Shown here: piece after piece, positions 31,283-39,805 of the stretch | Layout of the letters: each line of letters opens with the position of its first letter | Position numbering within the stretch: position 1 is the first letter of the stretch | Source of the DNA: Corynebacterium frankenforstense DSM 45800 | GTDB lineage: Bacteria; Actinomycetota; Actinomycetes; Mycobacteriales; Mycobacteriaceae | Length of the DNA: 64,000 bases | NCBI RefSeq assembly: GCF_001941485.1 | Contig: NZ_CP009247.1 | Span: forward strand, 1,240,001-1,304,000 | Direction: 5' to 3' | Position numbers and translations under genes: made by a program | The notes under the pieces: generated by a model | Databases searched by the model: none | Told to the model about the DNA's origin: nothing | What the model saw: only the letters and a program-made list of their open reading frames with translations

Positions 31283-31332
31283 GGGCGTGGCCCGCAGGAA
31301 CGGGCCTGGGCGTGGCCCGCGGGAGCGGGCCG
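31283..31332. repeat. 25-bp tandem duplication after the metE stop
   Basis: Two adjacent 25-bp copies (31283-31307 and 31308-31332) with two differences start 12 bp beyond the metE stop. Each copy can fold on itself (GGCCCG...CGGGCC). Confidence 0.85.
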
Positions 31333-31344
31333 ATTCAGAAGCCC

Positions 31345-33708
31345 CTACTTCTGCAGGCGCTCACGCACCTCCGCGGCGGCGGCGACGAGGTTCTTTAGCG
31401 TCGCCGTGGTCTCGGGCCAGGCGCGGGTCTTCAGGCCGCAGTCCGGGTTGACCCAGACCTGGCGCGGGTCGAGGGCGTCGACGGCGATGTCGATCAGGCC
31501 GCGGACCTCGTCCTGCGAGGGCACGCGCGCGGAGTGGATGTCCCACACGCCCGGCCCCAGGCCACGCTCGAAGCCGTGCTCGGCCAGGGCCGGCAGTACC
31601 TTCAGCCGCGAGCGGGAGGCCTCCACGCTGGTCACGTCCGCGTCGAGGCGGTCGATCGCGTCGACGATGGTGGCGAAGTCGGAGTAGCACAGATGGGTGT
31701 GGATGCTGGTCTGATCGGCCGCACCCGAGGTGGCCAGGCGGAAGGAGCCGACGGACCAGGCCAGGTAGTCCTCGCGGTCCTCGGCGCGCAGCGGCAGCAG
31801 CTCGCGGATGGCCGGCTCGTCGACCTGGATGACGCCGATGCCGGCGGCCTCGAGGTCGGCGACCTCGGCGCGCAGGGCCAGGCCGATCTGGTCGGCGACC
31901 TCGCCCCAGGCGATGTCCTCGCGGACGAAGGACCAGGCCATGATGGTCACCGGGCCGGTGAGCATGCCCTTGACCGGCTTGTCGGTCAGCGACTGGGCGT
32001 AGGAGGACCACGGCACGGTGATCGCCTCCGGGCGCGAGATGTCGCCCCACAGCACCGACGGGCGGGTGCAGCGCGAACCGTAGGACTGCACCCAGCCGTG
32101 CGTGGTGGCCAGGCAGCCGTCGAAGTGCTCGCAGAAGTACTGCACCATGTCGTTGCGCTCGGGCTCGCCGTGGACGAGGACGTCGAGGCCGATCTCCTCC
32201 TGGGCGCGGATGACCTTCTCGATCTCCGCGTTCATCGCCTCGGTGTAGGCGGCCTCGTCGATGTTCCCCTTGCGGAAGGCCGCGCGGGTCTTGCGGATCT
32301 CGCCGGTCTGCGGGAAGGAGCCGATGGTCGTCGTCGGCAGCAGCGGCAGGTCGAGGGCCTTCTCCTGGGCGGCGCGGCGCTGCTCGTAGGGGGAGCGGCG
32401 GCGGTCGGCGTCGGTGACGGCGGCGGTGGCCTCGCGCACCTCGGCCCGCTTGACGCCCGGGTGGTCGGCGCGGGTGCGCAGCGCCTCGCGGGCCACGGCG
32501 AACTCGTCGGCGACGGACTCCTCGCCCTCGGCCAGCGCGGCGGCCAAGACCGCGGTCTCGCGGACCTTCTGGTCGGCGAAGGCCAGCCAGGAGCGGATCT
32601 CCGGGTCGATGCCGGTCTCGCGCTCGACGTCCTGCGGCACGTGCTGCAGGGAGGTCGAGGTGGACACCGACAGGGCCACCTGGTCGCCGAGGCCGGTGCG
32701 GATGCGCACCAGCTGGGCGAGCTTGGCGTCCAGGTCGGCGCGCCAGATGTTGCGGCCGGAGACCGCGCCGGCGATCAGGGTGCGCCCGGAGAGCGACTTG
32801 GACCAGCGGGCCAGGGTGTCGGCCTCCGGCTCGCGGCCGCGGACCAGGTCGACGCCGACGGCCTCCACCGAGGTCTTCTCGGCCAGCACGTCGACGGCGT
32901 CCTCGGCGTGGCCGTAGGAGAGCACGACGGCGAGCTTCGGCGCGGCGTCGGAGAGCGTCGTGTAGGCGCGCTCGAGGGCGGCGAGCAGCTCGCCGCGGTC
33001 CTGCGGGGTGCGGTGGCGGTCGGTGACCAGGGCGGGCTCGTCGAACTGGACCCACTCGACGCCGGCGTCGGCGAGCTCGGCGAGCAGCTCGGCGTAGACG
33101 GCGACGAGGTCGTCGAGGCGGTCCAGCGGGTTGTAGCCGGCGCCGGCCTCCTCGGTGGGCTTGGCCAGCGCCAGGAAGGTGACGGGGCCGACGAGCACGG
33201 GGCGCACGGCCCCGCCGAGGGCGCGGGCGGCGGCCACGCGCGGCGAGCCGTTGTAGGCGAGCTCCGTCTCCGGGCCGATCTCGGGGACCAGGTAGTGGTA
33301 GTTGGAGTCGAACCACTTGGTCATCTCGAGCGCGGCGCGGTCGCCCTCGCCGCGGGCGACGGTGAACTGCGCGGCGAGCGCGGCGGCGGCCTCCGGGTCG
33401 GCCTTCGCGGCGCGCAGGGCCTCGGCCTCGGCGGCGAAGCGGGCGGGCACGGCACCGGCGGCGATGACGATGTCGAGCACCTGGTCGTAGTAGGAGAAGT
33501 CCTCCGGCACGGCGGCCGGAGCCTTCAGGCCCAGCTGCCGCAGGCGGGCGGTGCGGGTCTTGCGCAGCTCGTCGGCGGTGGCGCGCAGGGCCTCGGTCTC
33601 GGCGGGGGAGTCGGAGGACCAGGCCTTCTCGAGGGCGAACTTGAGCTCGCGGTCCGCGCCGATGCGCGGGTAGCCGAGGACGGTGGCGGCGGGGAAGTTG
33701 GCGGACAT
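31345..33708 (-). CDS. metE: Cobalamin-independent methionine synthase
   Basis: Transfers a methyl group from 5-methyltetrahydrofolate (polyglutamate form) to homocysteine, giving methionine. The 787-residue protein is slightly longer than the usual 745-760. The N-terminal duplicated barrel begins ATVLGYPRIGADRELKFAL. The zinc site is seen as SIHTHLCYSDF (His, Cys) and VNPDCGLKTRAW (Cys) near the C-terminus, with the catalytic barrel motif TTTIGSFPQTGEIRK near residue 460. It lies directly downstream of metF on the same strand and probably shares its SAM-controlled transcript. I see no cobalamin riboswitch in its own 5' region. Confidence 0.97.
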   Translation of the reverse strand: MSANFPAATVLGYPRIGADRELKFALEKAWSSDSPAETEALRATADELRKTRTARLRQLGLKAPAAVPEDFSYYDQVLDIVIAAGAVPARFAAEAEALRAAKADPEAAAALAAQFTVARGEGDRAALEMTKWFDSNYHYLVPEIGPETELAYNGSPRVAAARALGGAVRPVLVGPVTFLALAKPTEEAGAGYNPLDRLDDLVAVYAELLAELADAGVEWVQFDEPALVTDRHRTPQDRGELLAALERAYTTLSDAAPKLAVVLSYGHAEDAVDVLAEKTSVEAVGVDLVRGREPEADTLARWSKSLSGRTLIAGAVSGRNIWRADLDAKLAQLVRIRTGLGDQVALSVSTSTSLQHVPQDVERETGIDPEIRSWLAFADQKVRETAVLAAALAEGEESVADEFAVAREALRTRADHPGVKRAEVREATAAVTDADRRRSPYEQRRAAQEKALDLPLLPTTTIGSFPQTGEIRKTRAAFRKGNIDEAAYTEAMNAEIEKVIRAQEEIGLDVLVHGEPERNDMVQYFCEHFDGCLATTHGWVQSYGSRCTRPSVLWGDISRPEAITVPWSSYAQSLTDKPVKGMLTGPVTIMAWSFVREDIAWGEVADQIGLALRAEVADLEAAGIGVIQVDEPAIRELLPLRAEDREDYLAWSVGSFRLATSGAADQTSIHTHLCYSDFATIVDAIDRLDADVTSVEASRSRLKVLPALAEHGFERGLGPGVWDIHSARVPSQDEVRGLIDIAVDALDPRQVWVNPDCGLKTRAWPETTATLKNLVAAAAEVRERLQK

Positions 33709-33811
33709 GGGTTAAGGGGCCTTTCAGGGGTTGAAGGTGTGTTGAGGTTGCAGCCGGGCTCGGCGTTGGGTTTCGGGGTCGCACCCCGGGGCGTGCTTCT
33801 CTGGTTGTTCG

Positions 33812-33872
33812 ATCCGTGGACGATCAGACCGTGGACGATCAGACCGTGGACGACCGGACCGCGGGCGACTCA
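33812..33872. repeat. 15-bp tandem array at the metF stop codon
   Basis: About four units of 15-16 bp (consensus gaccgtggacgatca) run from 33812 to the metF stop (33870-33872). On the metF strand each complete unit ends in GGTCTGA, the sequence that forms the last codon and stop of metF, so the array looks like repeated copying of the gene end. It occupies most of the metF-metE gap with no other signal. Confidence 0.85.
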
Positions 33873-34997
33873 GACCGCGGGGGTCAGGCGCCCGAGGGCC
33901 AGACCGACCAGCTCGCTGTCCACGGCCCGGCCGCGGGCGATGCGGTGGGCCTCCCGGCGGGCCGGCACGGCGCCGCCGAGCGCGCCCGCGGTGCCGGGCA
34001 GGCCCGTCACCGCGGAGGCGTGGTGGCTCAGGTAGCCGGCGGCGCGCAGGTACTCGAGCAGGTCGAGGGTCGGCCGCGGTCGGTTGAACGTGTAGAGGTG
34101 CACCCCCGGCGCGCCGGCGTCGAGGACCCGCGTCATCAGCTGGGCGGTCGCGCCGAGGGCGCGGCGCACGCGCAGCACCGGGTCGGCGGTCGCGTGGATC
34201 TCCTCGAGCGCCGCCGGCACGGGGATACCCGCCAGGCGTTCCATGGCCCGGAGTCGACGCAGATCGTGCAGGGGCAGGATGCCGGGGACGATCGGCAGGC
34301 GCACGCCGGTGAAGGCGAGCTCGCGCACCAGCGAGATGTAGTCCTCGGGGTCGTAGAAGACCTGGGTGATCGCGAAGTCGGCACCGGCGCGGGCCTTGTC
34401 GGTCAGCGCGGCCAGGTCGCCGTCGCGCCTCGCCCCGCGGGAGGCGGGGTAGGCGGCGACGCCGATGGAGACGTAGTCCTCGGTCACCGGGGCCGTGGCC
34501 GCCCCGGAGCCGCCGGGGCCGGTGCCCACGCCGTGGGGCAGCTCGTCGGCGGCGATCTCGCGGATCAGCTCGACCAGCTCGGCGGCGTGGGTGAGCGTGC
34601 CCGGGGTGGGCGAGTAGTCCGGGTCGTCGGCCGGCGGGTCGCCGCGCAGCGCGAGGAAGTCGCGGACCCCGGCGCGCAGCAGCAGCCGGATGATCAGCGT
34701 CATCTCCGCCGGGGTGGAGCCCAGGCAGGTCAGGTGTGCGACGGCGGGCAGACCGGGGTGGCGGTCGATCATGTTGAGCAGCACCTGCACCGAGGTGTCA
34801 CGGGTGTCGCCGCCGGATCCGCCGGCCCCGTAGGTCACGGAGACGTAGTCGGGACGGGCGGTGGCCAGCTTGTTCACGCCGGCCCAGATGCCCGACACCT
34901 TGGACGGATTGCGCGGCGGGTACAGCTCGAAGGACACCGTCGGGTGCTCCGTCGGCGTGCCTGGCCGGTAGTCGGAGTAGAGAAGTCCTGTTGGCAT
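33870..34997 (-). CDS. metF: 5,10-methylenetetrahydrofolate reductase
   Basis: Flavoenzyme that makes 5-methyltetrahydrofolate, the methyl donor used by MetE. At 375 residues it is longer than typical MetF (about 290-310). The core carries VSFELYPPRNPSK, DYVSVTYGAGGSGGDTRDTS, FLALRGDPPAD and GVHLYTFNRPRPTLDLLEYL (folate-side C-terminal motif). About 55 further residues are low-complexity Ala/Gly/Arg sequence ending at the tandem array. The ATG at 34997 is preceded by AGGA, which is part of the P1 helix of a SAM-I-clan riboswitch. MetF and MetE therefore form a methyl-supply unit repressed by SAM. Confidence 0.95.
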   Translation of the reverse strand: MPTGLLYSDYRPGTPTEHPTVSFELYPPRNPSKVSGIWAGVNKLATARPDYVSVTYGAGGSGGDTRDTSVQVLLNMIDRHPGLPAVAHLTCLGSTPAEMTLIIRLLLRAGVRDFLALRGDPPADDPDYSPTPGTLTHAAELVELIREIAADELPHGVGTGPGGSGAATAPVTEDYVSIGVAAYPASRGARRDGDLAALTDKARAGADFAITQVFYDPEDYISLVRELAFTGVRLPIVPGILPLHDLRRLRAMERLAGIPVPAALEEIHATADPVLRVRRALGATAQLMTRVLDAGAPGVHLYTFNRPRPTLDLLEYLRAAGYLSHHASAVTGLPGTAGALGGAVPARREAHRIARGRAVDSELVGLALGRLTPAV

Positions 34998-35004
34998 GGG
35001 GGTT

Positions 35005-35093
35005 CCTATCGAACCTCGGCGTTAGCACCGTTCCAGGGCTCTGGGGGTTGCTGCGGCGTCATCGAGCCGGGTCTCTCGGCCGCTCTGAATAGG
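35005..35093 (-). ncRNA. SAM-I-clan riboswitch in the metF leader
   Basis: On the minus strand the S-box elements appear in order. P1 5' arm is CCTATT, followed by AGAGCGGCCGAGAGAC, the kink-turn side CGATGACGCCGC, then GCAACC, a P3 hairpin CCAG-agcc-CTGG, GGTGCTAA, and P1 3' arm GATAGG. P2 is formed by GCGGC/GCCGC. The usual P4 is reduced to at most a 3-bp hairpin (CGA-ggt-TCG), so a SAM-I/IV variant is possible. The metF Shine-Dalgarno AGGA overlaps the P1 3' arm, and the ATG follows 7 nt later, so SAM binding should hide the ribosome site directly. No terminator follows. Confidence 0.85.
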
Positions 35094-35101
35094 TGCCGAT
35101 C

Positions 35102-35107
35102 AGCCTA
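35102..35107 (-). promoter_or_regulatory. -10 box of metF
   Basis: TAGGCT on the minus strand places the start of transcription near 35094-35095, one or two bases before the first P1 nucleotide. The -35 region is weak. Confidence 0.6.
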
Positions 35108-35187
35108 GGACACCCGCGGAGTGACCGGAAGCACCTTCAGCGCAGGGGAACAAAACCCCAGCTCATCAGGTGAATAAAAATATCCGG

Positions 35188-35230
35188 CGTTCAATTGCCG
35201 ACGTCCCGCCGGTCGCGGTCGGCGCACCTG
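35188..35230 (+). repeat. Dispersed repeat copy C
   Basis: ttcaattgccgacgtcccg followed by CCGGTCGCGGTCGGCGC matches copy A over about 39 bp. It lies in the 294-bp divergent region between the metF riboswitch and the acyl-CoA synthetase gene. Confidence 0.7.
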
Positions 35231-35287
35231 TCCCGGTGGGCGTGGCCCCCCCCGGCGCGGTGCGCCGGGCGGGCGGGCCCGCGAAGG

Positions 35288-35316
35288 TAGTCTGGCAGGG
35301 GAACGTAACATTCCCC
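35288..35316 (+). promoter_or_regulatory. Promoter and operator-like palindrome of the acyl-CoA synthetase
   Basis: TAGTCT (35288-35293) is a candidate -10. It is followed by an inverted repeat GGGGAA-cgtaaca-TTCCCC (35298-35316) over the predicted start of transcription, a good place for a repressor. The regulator is not known. Confidence 0.4.
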
Positions 35317-35387
35317 CGCCGCGGGATGATGGTCCGGGCACGGGCCCGTCCCCGGGCCCGCCCCGTCACAGACGAAGAAAGGTTCAC

Positions 35388-37130
35388 ATGGCCAGTCCTC
35401 TGGTGGAACGTCCGCTCGACCTCGCCGTCCCGGTGCGGGACCTGGCGCGTCAGCTCGTCGCCGGTGTGCCGTCCTACCTGCGCACCGACTACGCGCGGAT
35501 CGCCGGCCCCGGCTACTACGTGACGCTGGCGGGCAACCTGGCGCGGTGGGGCTTCTCGATGGCCTCCCTGATGGAGGGCGCGGCCGCGGGGCGCCCGCGC
35601 CGCACGGCGGTCATCGACGAGGTCGGCGAGCTGACCTACGCCGAGCTGCGCGAGCGGTCGCGCCGCTTCGCCGCCGCCCTGCGTGCCCACGGGGTGGGGG
35701 AGGGCGACCGCGTGGCCCTGGTGGCCCGCAATTCACGGGTGCCGGTGATCACCATGCTGGCCTGCGGTTATCTCGGTGCCGTGGCGATGGTGATGAATCC
35801 GATGTCCTCGGCCGCGCAGCTGCGCCGCACCGCCGACGAGTACCGGGCCAAGGCCGTCGTCGCCGACGCTGACCACGCCGAGGGCTTCGCCGACGGCGCG
35901 ACCCCGCTGATCGTGGGTCACGGCTCCGAGGACGGGGTGCCCGAGAAGCTGCGCGACCTGCGCTTCGGCGGACGCGCCCCGGTCAGCTACGGCACGGCGA
36001 TCGAGTCCGTCGAGCGCCGCCCGCACCTGCCCTTCCACCCGAAGCAGAACCCGACGGTGATCATGTCCTCGGGCACCACCGGCCGGCCGAAGGGCGTGGT
36101 GCGCGGCGTGCCGCGCAGCCCGCAGGTCATCGGCTCGATCTTCCCCAAGGTGCCGTGGCGCCCGGGCGGCGTCATTCAGCTGACCGCCTCGCTCTTCCAC
36201 GCCTGGGGCTGGCTCAACCTCAACCTGGTCTTCGCCACCGCCTCAACCATGGTCCTGCGCCGCCACTTCGACGCCCACGAGGCGATGGCGGACATCACCC
36301 GGTACAAGGTCACCGGCGTGATCTCCGCGGCGGTCTTCCTGCGCGACCTGACCGGCGCCTTCGACGACGCCGTCGCCGAGGCCGCGGTCTCCGGGACGGA
36401 TGGTGCGGCCGACGGGCGCGTCGGCGGGTCGGTCGAGTTCATCGTCTCCTCCGGCAATGCGCTCCCGCCGCACCTGACCCGCGACCTCAACGCCCGCTTC
36501 GGCGTGGTCACCTGCAACTTCTACGGCTCCACCGAGCACGGTCCCGTCGCGGTGGCCGGTGCGCAGGAGCTCGCCGAGGACCCCGACCGCGCCGGCACCG
36601 TCGCCCCCGGGGTGCGCATCGCGATCCTGGACGACGACGGCGAGAAGGTGCCCGCCGGCCGGGTGGGCACGATCTACTCGGCGAACTCCGAGTCGATGCA
36701 GGGCTACCTCTCGGCGAAGGACGCCACGACGGTGCGCGGGCGCATGCTCTCCACCGGCGATCTCGGCTTCTTCGACGAGCAGGGTTTCCTGCACGTGCGC
36801 GGCCGCGCCGACGACATGGTCATCAAGGGCGGCGAGAACGTCTACCCCCGCGAGCTCGAGGAGTTCCTGGGCGAGCAGGAGGCCGTGGCGGACGTCTACG
36901 TCAAGGGCGTGCGCGGCGAGATCATGTCGCGTCTGGACTGCTACCTCGTGCGCGCCGACAACGAGGCCGGCCGCGCGCTGGACGAGGACGCGCTGCGCGA
37001 GCTGGTGCGCGCGAACCTCGCCGAGCACAACCTGCCCGACCGCGTCGTCTGGCTCGACGAACTGCCGCGCAATGACGCGGGCAAGGTCGTGCCGCGGCTG
37101 CTGCCGCAGACCGCCGACGCGGAGGGGTAG
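35388..37130 (+). CDS. Long-chain acyl-CoA synthetase / AMP-dependent ligase
   Basis: Adenylate-forming enzyme, 580 residues, that activates a carboxylic acid (probably a fatty acid) as the acyl-AMP and then the CoA thioester. A3 is VIMSSGTTGRPKGVVRG near residue 225, A5 is CNFYGSTEHGPVAVAG, A7-A8 is LSTGDLGFFDEQGFLHVRGR with ADDMVIKGGENVYP, and the catalytic lysine is in PRNDAGKVVPR close to the C-terminus. The ATG has AAAGG upstream. It resembles mycobacterial FadD2/FadD12-type proteins. Its neighbours give no pathway, so the acyl chain is unknown. Confidence 0.9.
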   Translation: MASPLVERPLDLAVPVRDLARQLVAGVPSYLRTDYARIAGPGYYVTLAGNLARWGFSMASLMEGAAAGRPRRTAVIDEVGELTYAELRERSRRFAAALRAHGVGEGDRVALVARNSRVPVITMLACGYLGAVAMVMNPMSSAAQLRRTADEYRAKAVVADADHAEGFADGATPLIVGHGSEDGVPEKLRDLRFGGRAPVSYGTAIESVERRPHLPFHPKQNPTVIMSSGTTGRPKGVVRGVPRSPQVIGSIFPKVPWRPGGVIQLTASLFHAWGWLNLNLVFATASTMVLRRHFDAHEAMADITRYKVTGVISAAVFLRDLTGAFDDAVAEAAVSGTDGAADGRVGGSVEFIVSSGNALPPHLTRDLNARFGVVTCNFYGSTEHGPVAVAGAQELAEDPDRAGTVAPGVRIAILDDDGEKVPAGRVGTIYSANSESMQGYLSAKDATTVRGRMLSTGDLGFFDEQGFLHVRGRADDMVIKGGENVYPRELEEFLGEQEAVADVYVKGVRGEIMSRLDCYLVRADNEAGRALDEDALRELVRANLAEHNLPDRVVWLDELPRNDAGKVVPRLLPQTADAEG

Positions 37131-37385
37131 CCGGTGGGCCGGTCGAAGGGGTAGCCGGCCGGCGCGAAGTGCGCTAGTTTCAGTGGCAAATGTCACCCCG
37201 CGAAGGAGACGTCCCGGCGAATCCCGGCTCGGCTCTCGGCTCGGCGCTGATCCTCGCCGGGACCTCTTCCAGACCGGCGGGGACGCCGCGCAGTGAGGCA
37301 TCGGCCCGCCGTGGGCGTGGGCCTTCTGCGGGATACTGCCGGCACGCGCCGCCGTGGTACTCACGCTCGTACACAGGAAAGACAG

Positions 37386-37988
37386 GTGATCGCCGTGGCG
37401 GTCTTCTTCTCGTATCTGCTCAACGGGTTCGCGATGGTGTTCACCGCCGCGGTGGTCGTCTGGGCGGTGGTCGAGTACCGCAAGCTCGACCGCGAGCCGT
37501 CGAATGTGGGGCTGCTCGAGCACAGGCTCTACCTCGCGGTCATGTTCGTCGCAGGGCTCCTGGGATCGCGGGCGGCCCTGGTGGTGCCCGCCGCGATGCT
37601 CTTCTGCGGCATCCGCTGGCCGCGGGAGGGCCGGCAGGTCGCCGGCGGCGCCGTCGCCGCCTTCTGCGGCGTGGCGGCGGTCTTTGTGCCGTCTCTGTTC
37701 CTGATTCCCCGTGACAACTCTGCGGAGTCGACACTCGGGAGGATCCTCCTGATCGGCGCGCTGATCGGCTCGGCGGTGGTCATCGCCGTCGCGGCGGCGG
37801 TCGTCAAGAGCGTGCGCCGCCGCACCGACGCGATCGCCGCGGCCCAGTCCTTCGCGCGGCCCGCGCCGCCGGCGGACGAGGACGCCGACGGCTCTGCCGC
37901 GCAGGGAGGCCACGCCGCCGCCGAGGATCGTGAGGAGCCGGGGAACGGTGGGGAACCGGACGTACCGCAGGAGCCGACCGGCCGCTAG
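37386..37988 (+). CDS. Four-helix membrane protein of unknown function
   Basis: Not recognised. From GTG 37386 the protein has 200 residues with four hydrophobic segments (about 3-25, 48-65, 74-95 and 110-133). A hydrophilic, acidic, Pro/Ala/Glu-rich cytoplasmic tail of about 60 residues follows. AGGAAAG lies just upstream of the GTG; the frame stays open to 37293, but without a start signal. The 255-bp gap before it holds no gene I can support. A bidirectional terminator follows. Transport or envelope roles are both open. Confidence 0.7.
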   Translation: MIAVAVFFSYLLNGFAMVFTAAVVVWAVVEYRKLDREPSNVGLLEHRLYLAVMFVAGLLGSRAALVVPAAMLFCGIRWPREGRQVAGGAVAAFCGVAAVFVPSLFLIPRDNSAESTLGRILLIGALIGSAVVIAVAAAVVKSVRRRTDAIAAAQSFARPAPPADEDADGSAAQGGHAAAEDREEPGNGGEPDVPQEPTGR

Positions 37989-38002
37989 CCGGCGACGCGC
38001 GC

Positions 38003-38042
38003 GACGCCGCGCGGAACCGCCGGGGGCGATCCGCGCGGCGTC
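38003..38042. terminator. Bidirectional terminator before UPF0210
   Basis: A perfect 13-bp inverted repeat (GACGCCGCGCGGA and complement) with a 14-nt loop lies between convergent genes. The sequence at its right edge, gcgtcgtcaatcg, is a weak match to the dispersed repeat. Confidence 0.8.
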
Positions 38043-38054
38043 GTCAATCGGGCG

Positions 38055-39419
38055 CTAGTTGCGGAAGCCGTGCACCGGCGCCGGGATGAACCCGCCGCGG
38101 TGGATGAACTCGGTCGCCGCGACCTGGTTGACGTCGATGACCGGCGCGTGGCCGAGCAGGCCGCCGAAGTTGACGTCGTCGCCGGGCTCCGTGCCCGGCA
38201 CCGGGATGACGCGCACGGCGGTGGTCTTATGGTTCATCATGCCGATGGCGGACTCGTCGGCGATGATCGCCGCGATGGTCTCGGCGGTGGTGTCGCCCGG
38301 GATCGCGATCATGTCCAGGCCGACCGAGCAGATCGAGGTCATCGCCTCGAGCTTCTCGATGCGCAGCGTGCCGGCGCGCACGGCGTCGATCATGCCGCGG
38401 TCCTCGGAGACCGGGATGAAGGAGCCGGACAGCCCGCCGACGCGCGAGCAGGCCATCATGCCGCCCTTCTTGACCGCGTCGTTGAGCAGGGCGAGCGCGG
38501 CGGTGGTGCCGTGCGTGCCCACCTGGTCCAGGCCCATGTGCTCGAGGATCTGGGCCACGGAGTCGCCGACCTCGGCGGTCGGGGCCAGCGAGAGGTCCAC
38601 GATGCCGAAGGGCACGCCCAGGCGCTCGGCGGCCATGTTGCCCACGAGCTGGCCGGTACGGGTGATCTTGAAGGCGGCCTTCTTGATCTCCTCGGCGACC
38701 TGGTCGAGGCTCGCGCCCTCCAGGGAGCCGAGCGCGCGGTCGACCACGCCGGGGCCGGAGACGCCGACGGAGACGACGCAGTCCGGCTCCTCGACGCCGT
38801 GGAAGGCGCCGGCCATGAAGGGGTTGTCGCCGACGGCGTTGGCGAAGACGACGAGCTTGGCGCAGGCGATCGCGCTGTCGTCGGCGGTCAGTGCGGCGGC
38901 CTCCTTGACCACCTCGCCCATCGCGCGGGCGGCGTCCATGTTGATGCCGGCGCGCGAGGAGGCGACGTTGACCGAGCCGCAGACGACGTCCGTCTCGGAC
39001 AGGGCGGTCGGCAGCGAACGGATCAGGCGGCGCTCGGAGGTCGTCGCGCCCTTCTCCACCAGGGCGGAGTAGCCGCCGATGAAGTTGACGCCGACCTCCT
39101 TGGCCGCCGCGTCGAGCGCGCGGGCGACCTCGACCGGGTCGCCCTCGGCCGCGGCGGTGACCAGCGAGACGGGGGTGACCGAGATGCGCTTGTTGACGAT
39201 CGGCACGCCCAGCTCGGAGCTGATCGCCTCGCAGGTGGACACGAGGTCCTTCGCCTGGCCGACGACCTTGTCGTGGACGGCGCGGGCGGTCTCGGCCATC
39301 GTCGGGCGCGCGCAGTCGAGCAGCGAGATGCCCATCGTGACCGTGCGGATGTCGAGGCGGTACTTCTCGATCATCTCGATGGTGTCGAGGATGTTGGCCG
39401 CGTTCAGTGTCAGAGCCAT
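38055..39419 (-). CDS. UPF0210 (PFL-like, DUF711) family protein
   Basis: Conserved protein of 454 residues with the standard UPF0210 N-terminus [19 protein letters not shown] and [18 protein letters not shown]. Related folds are glycyl-radical-like barrels, but the family has no settled activity. The companion ACT-domain gene lies 13 bp upstream on the same strand. This UPF0237-UPF0210 pairing is conserved across many bacteria and suggests an amino-acid-sensing partnership. GGAGG precedes the ATG. Confidence 0.93.
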   Translation of the reverse strand: MALTLNAANILDTIEMIEKYRLDIRTVTMGISLLDCARPTMAETARAVHDKVVGQAKDLVSTCEAISSELGVPIVNKRISVTPVSLVTAAAEGDPVEVARALDAAAKEVGVNFIGGYSALVEKGATTSERRLIRSLPTALSETDVVCGSVNVASSRAGINMDAARAMGEVVKEAAALTADDSAIACAKLVVFANAVGDNPFMAGAFHGVEEPDCVVSVGVSGPGVVDRALGSLEGASLDQVAEEIKKAAFKITRTGQLVGNMAAERLGVPFGIVDLSLAPTAEVGDSVAQILEHMGLDQVGTHGTTAALALLNDAVKKGGMMACSRVGGLSGSFIPVSEDRGMIDAVRAGTLRIEKLEAMTSICSVGLDMIAIPGDTTAETIAAIIADESAIGMMNHKTTAVRVIPVPGTEPGDDVNFGGLLGHAPVIDVNQVAATEFIHRGGFIPAPVHGFRN

Positions 39420-39432
39420 GGGGCGCGGCCTC

Positions 39433-39702
39433 CTAAATCTCGTTGACCGCGGAGAACAGGGCCTCGGACTGGATGCGGATGACCAGGTTCTGCTCCTTCT
39501 CCACCGCGCCCATGCGCTCCTGGATCGCCTCGATGCCCGTGGCGGCGTCGTCGAACTCGACGCGCAGGATCATGGTGAACCAGCGCTCCATGATGGTCTG
39601 GGAGACGTCGAGGATGTTGATCTTCTGCTCGGCGAGCGCGGCGGTGACGCCCGCGATGATTCCGGTGTGGTCCGCACCGGTGACGGTCATGATCGCGTAC
39701 AT
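39433..39702 (-). CDS. ACT domain protein, UPF0237 family
   Basis: An 89-residue protein consisting of one ACT domain: [19 protein letters not shown] at the N-terminus and [19 protein letters not shown] in the middle. ACT domains bind amino acids or similar ligands. The frame is open upstream to 40248, but homology starts at this ATG, so I place the start at 39702. It is probably translated with the UPF0210 gene that follows after 13 bp. Confidence 0.93.
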   Translation of the reverse strand: MYAIMTVTGADHTGIIAGVTAALAEQKINILDVSQTIMERWFTMILRVEFDDAATGIEAIQERMGAVEKEQNLVIRIQSEALFSAVNEI

Positions 39703-39805
39703 GGTCAAGGACCTTACCCGGGGCCACGGGGGCCGCCCCCACACAGGATGGGGGAGCGGGGGCGCGGCGGGGGCGGTCGCGGGGCGCGCGTGCAAAGATG
39801 AGGTC

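Noticed and set aside
33709..33811. Cobalamin or second SAM riboswitch in front of metE
   Set aside because: No B12 box and no S-box strings (GATGA, GCAACC, GGTGC) on the minus strand; the gap is short and largely a tandem array.
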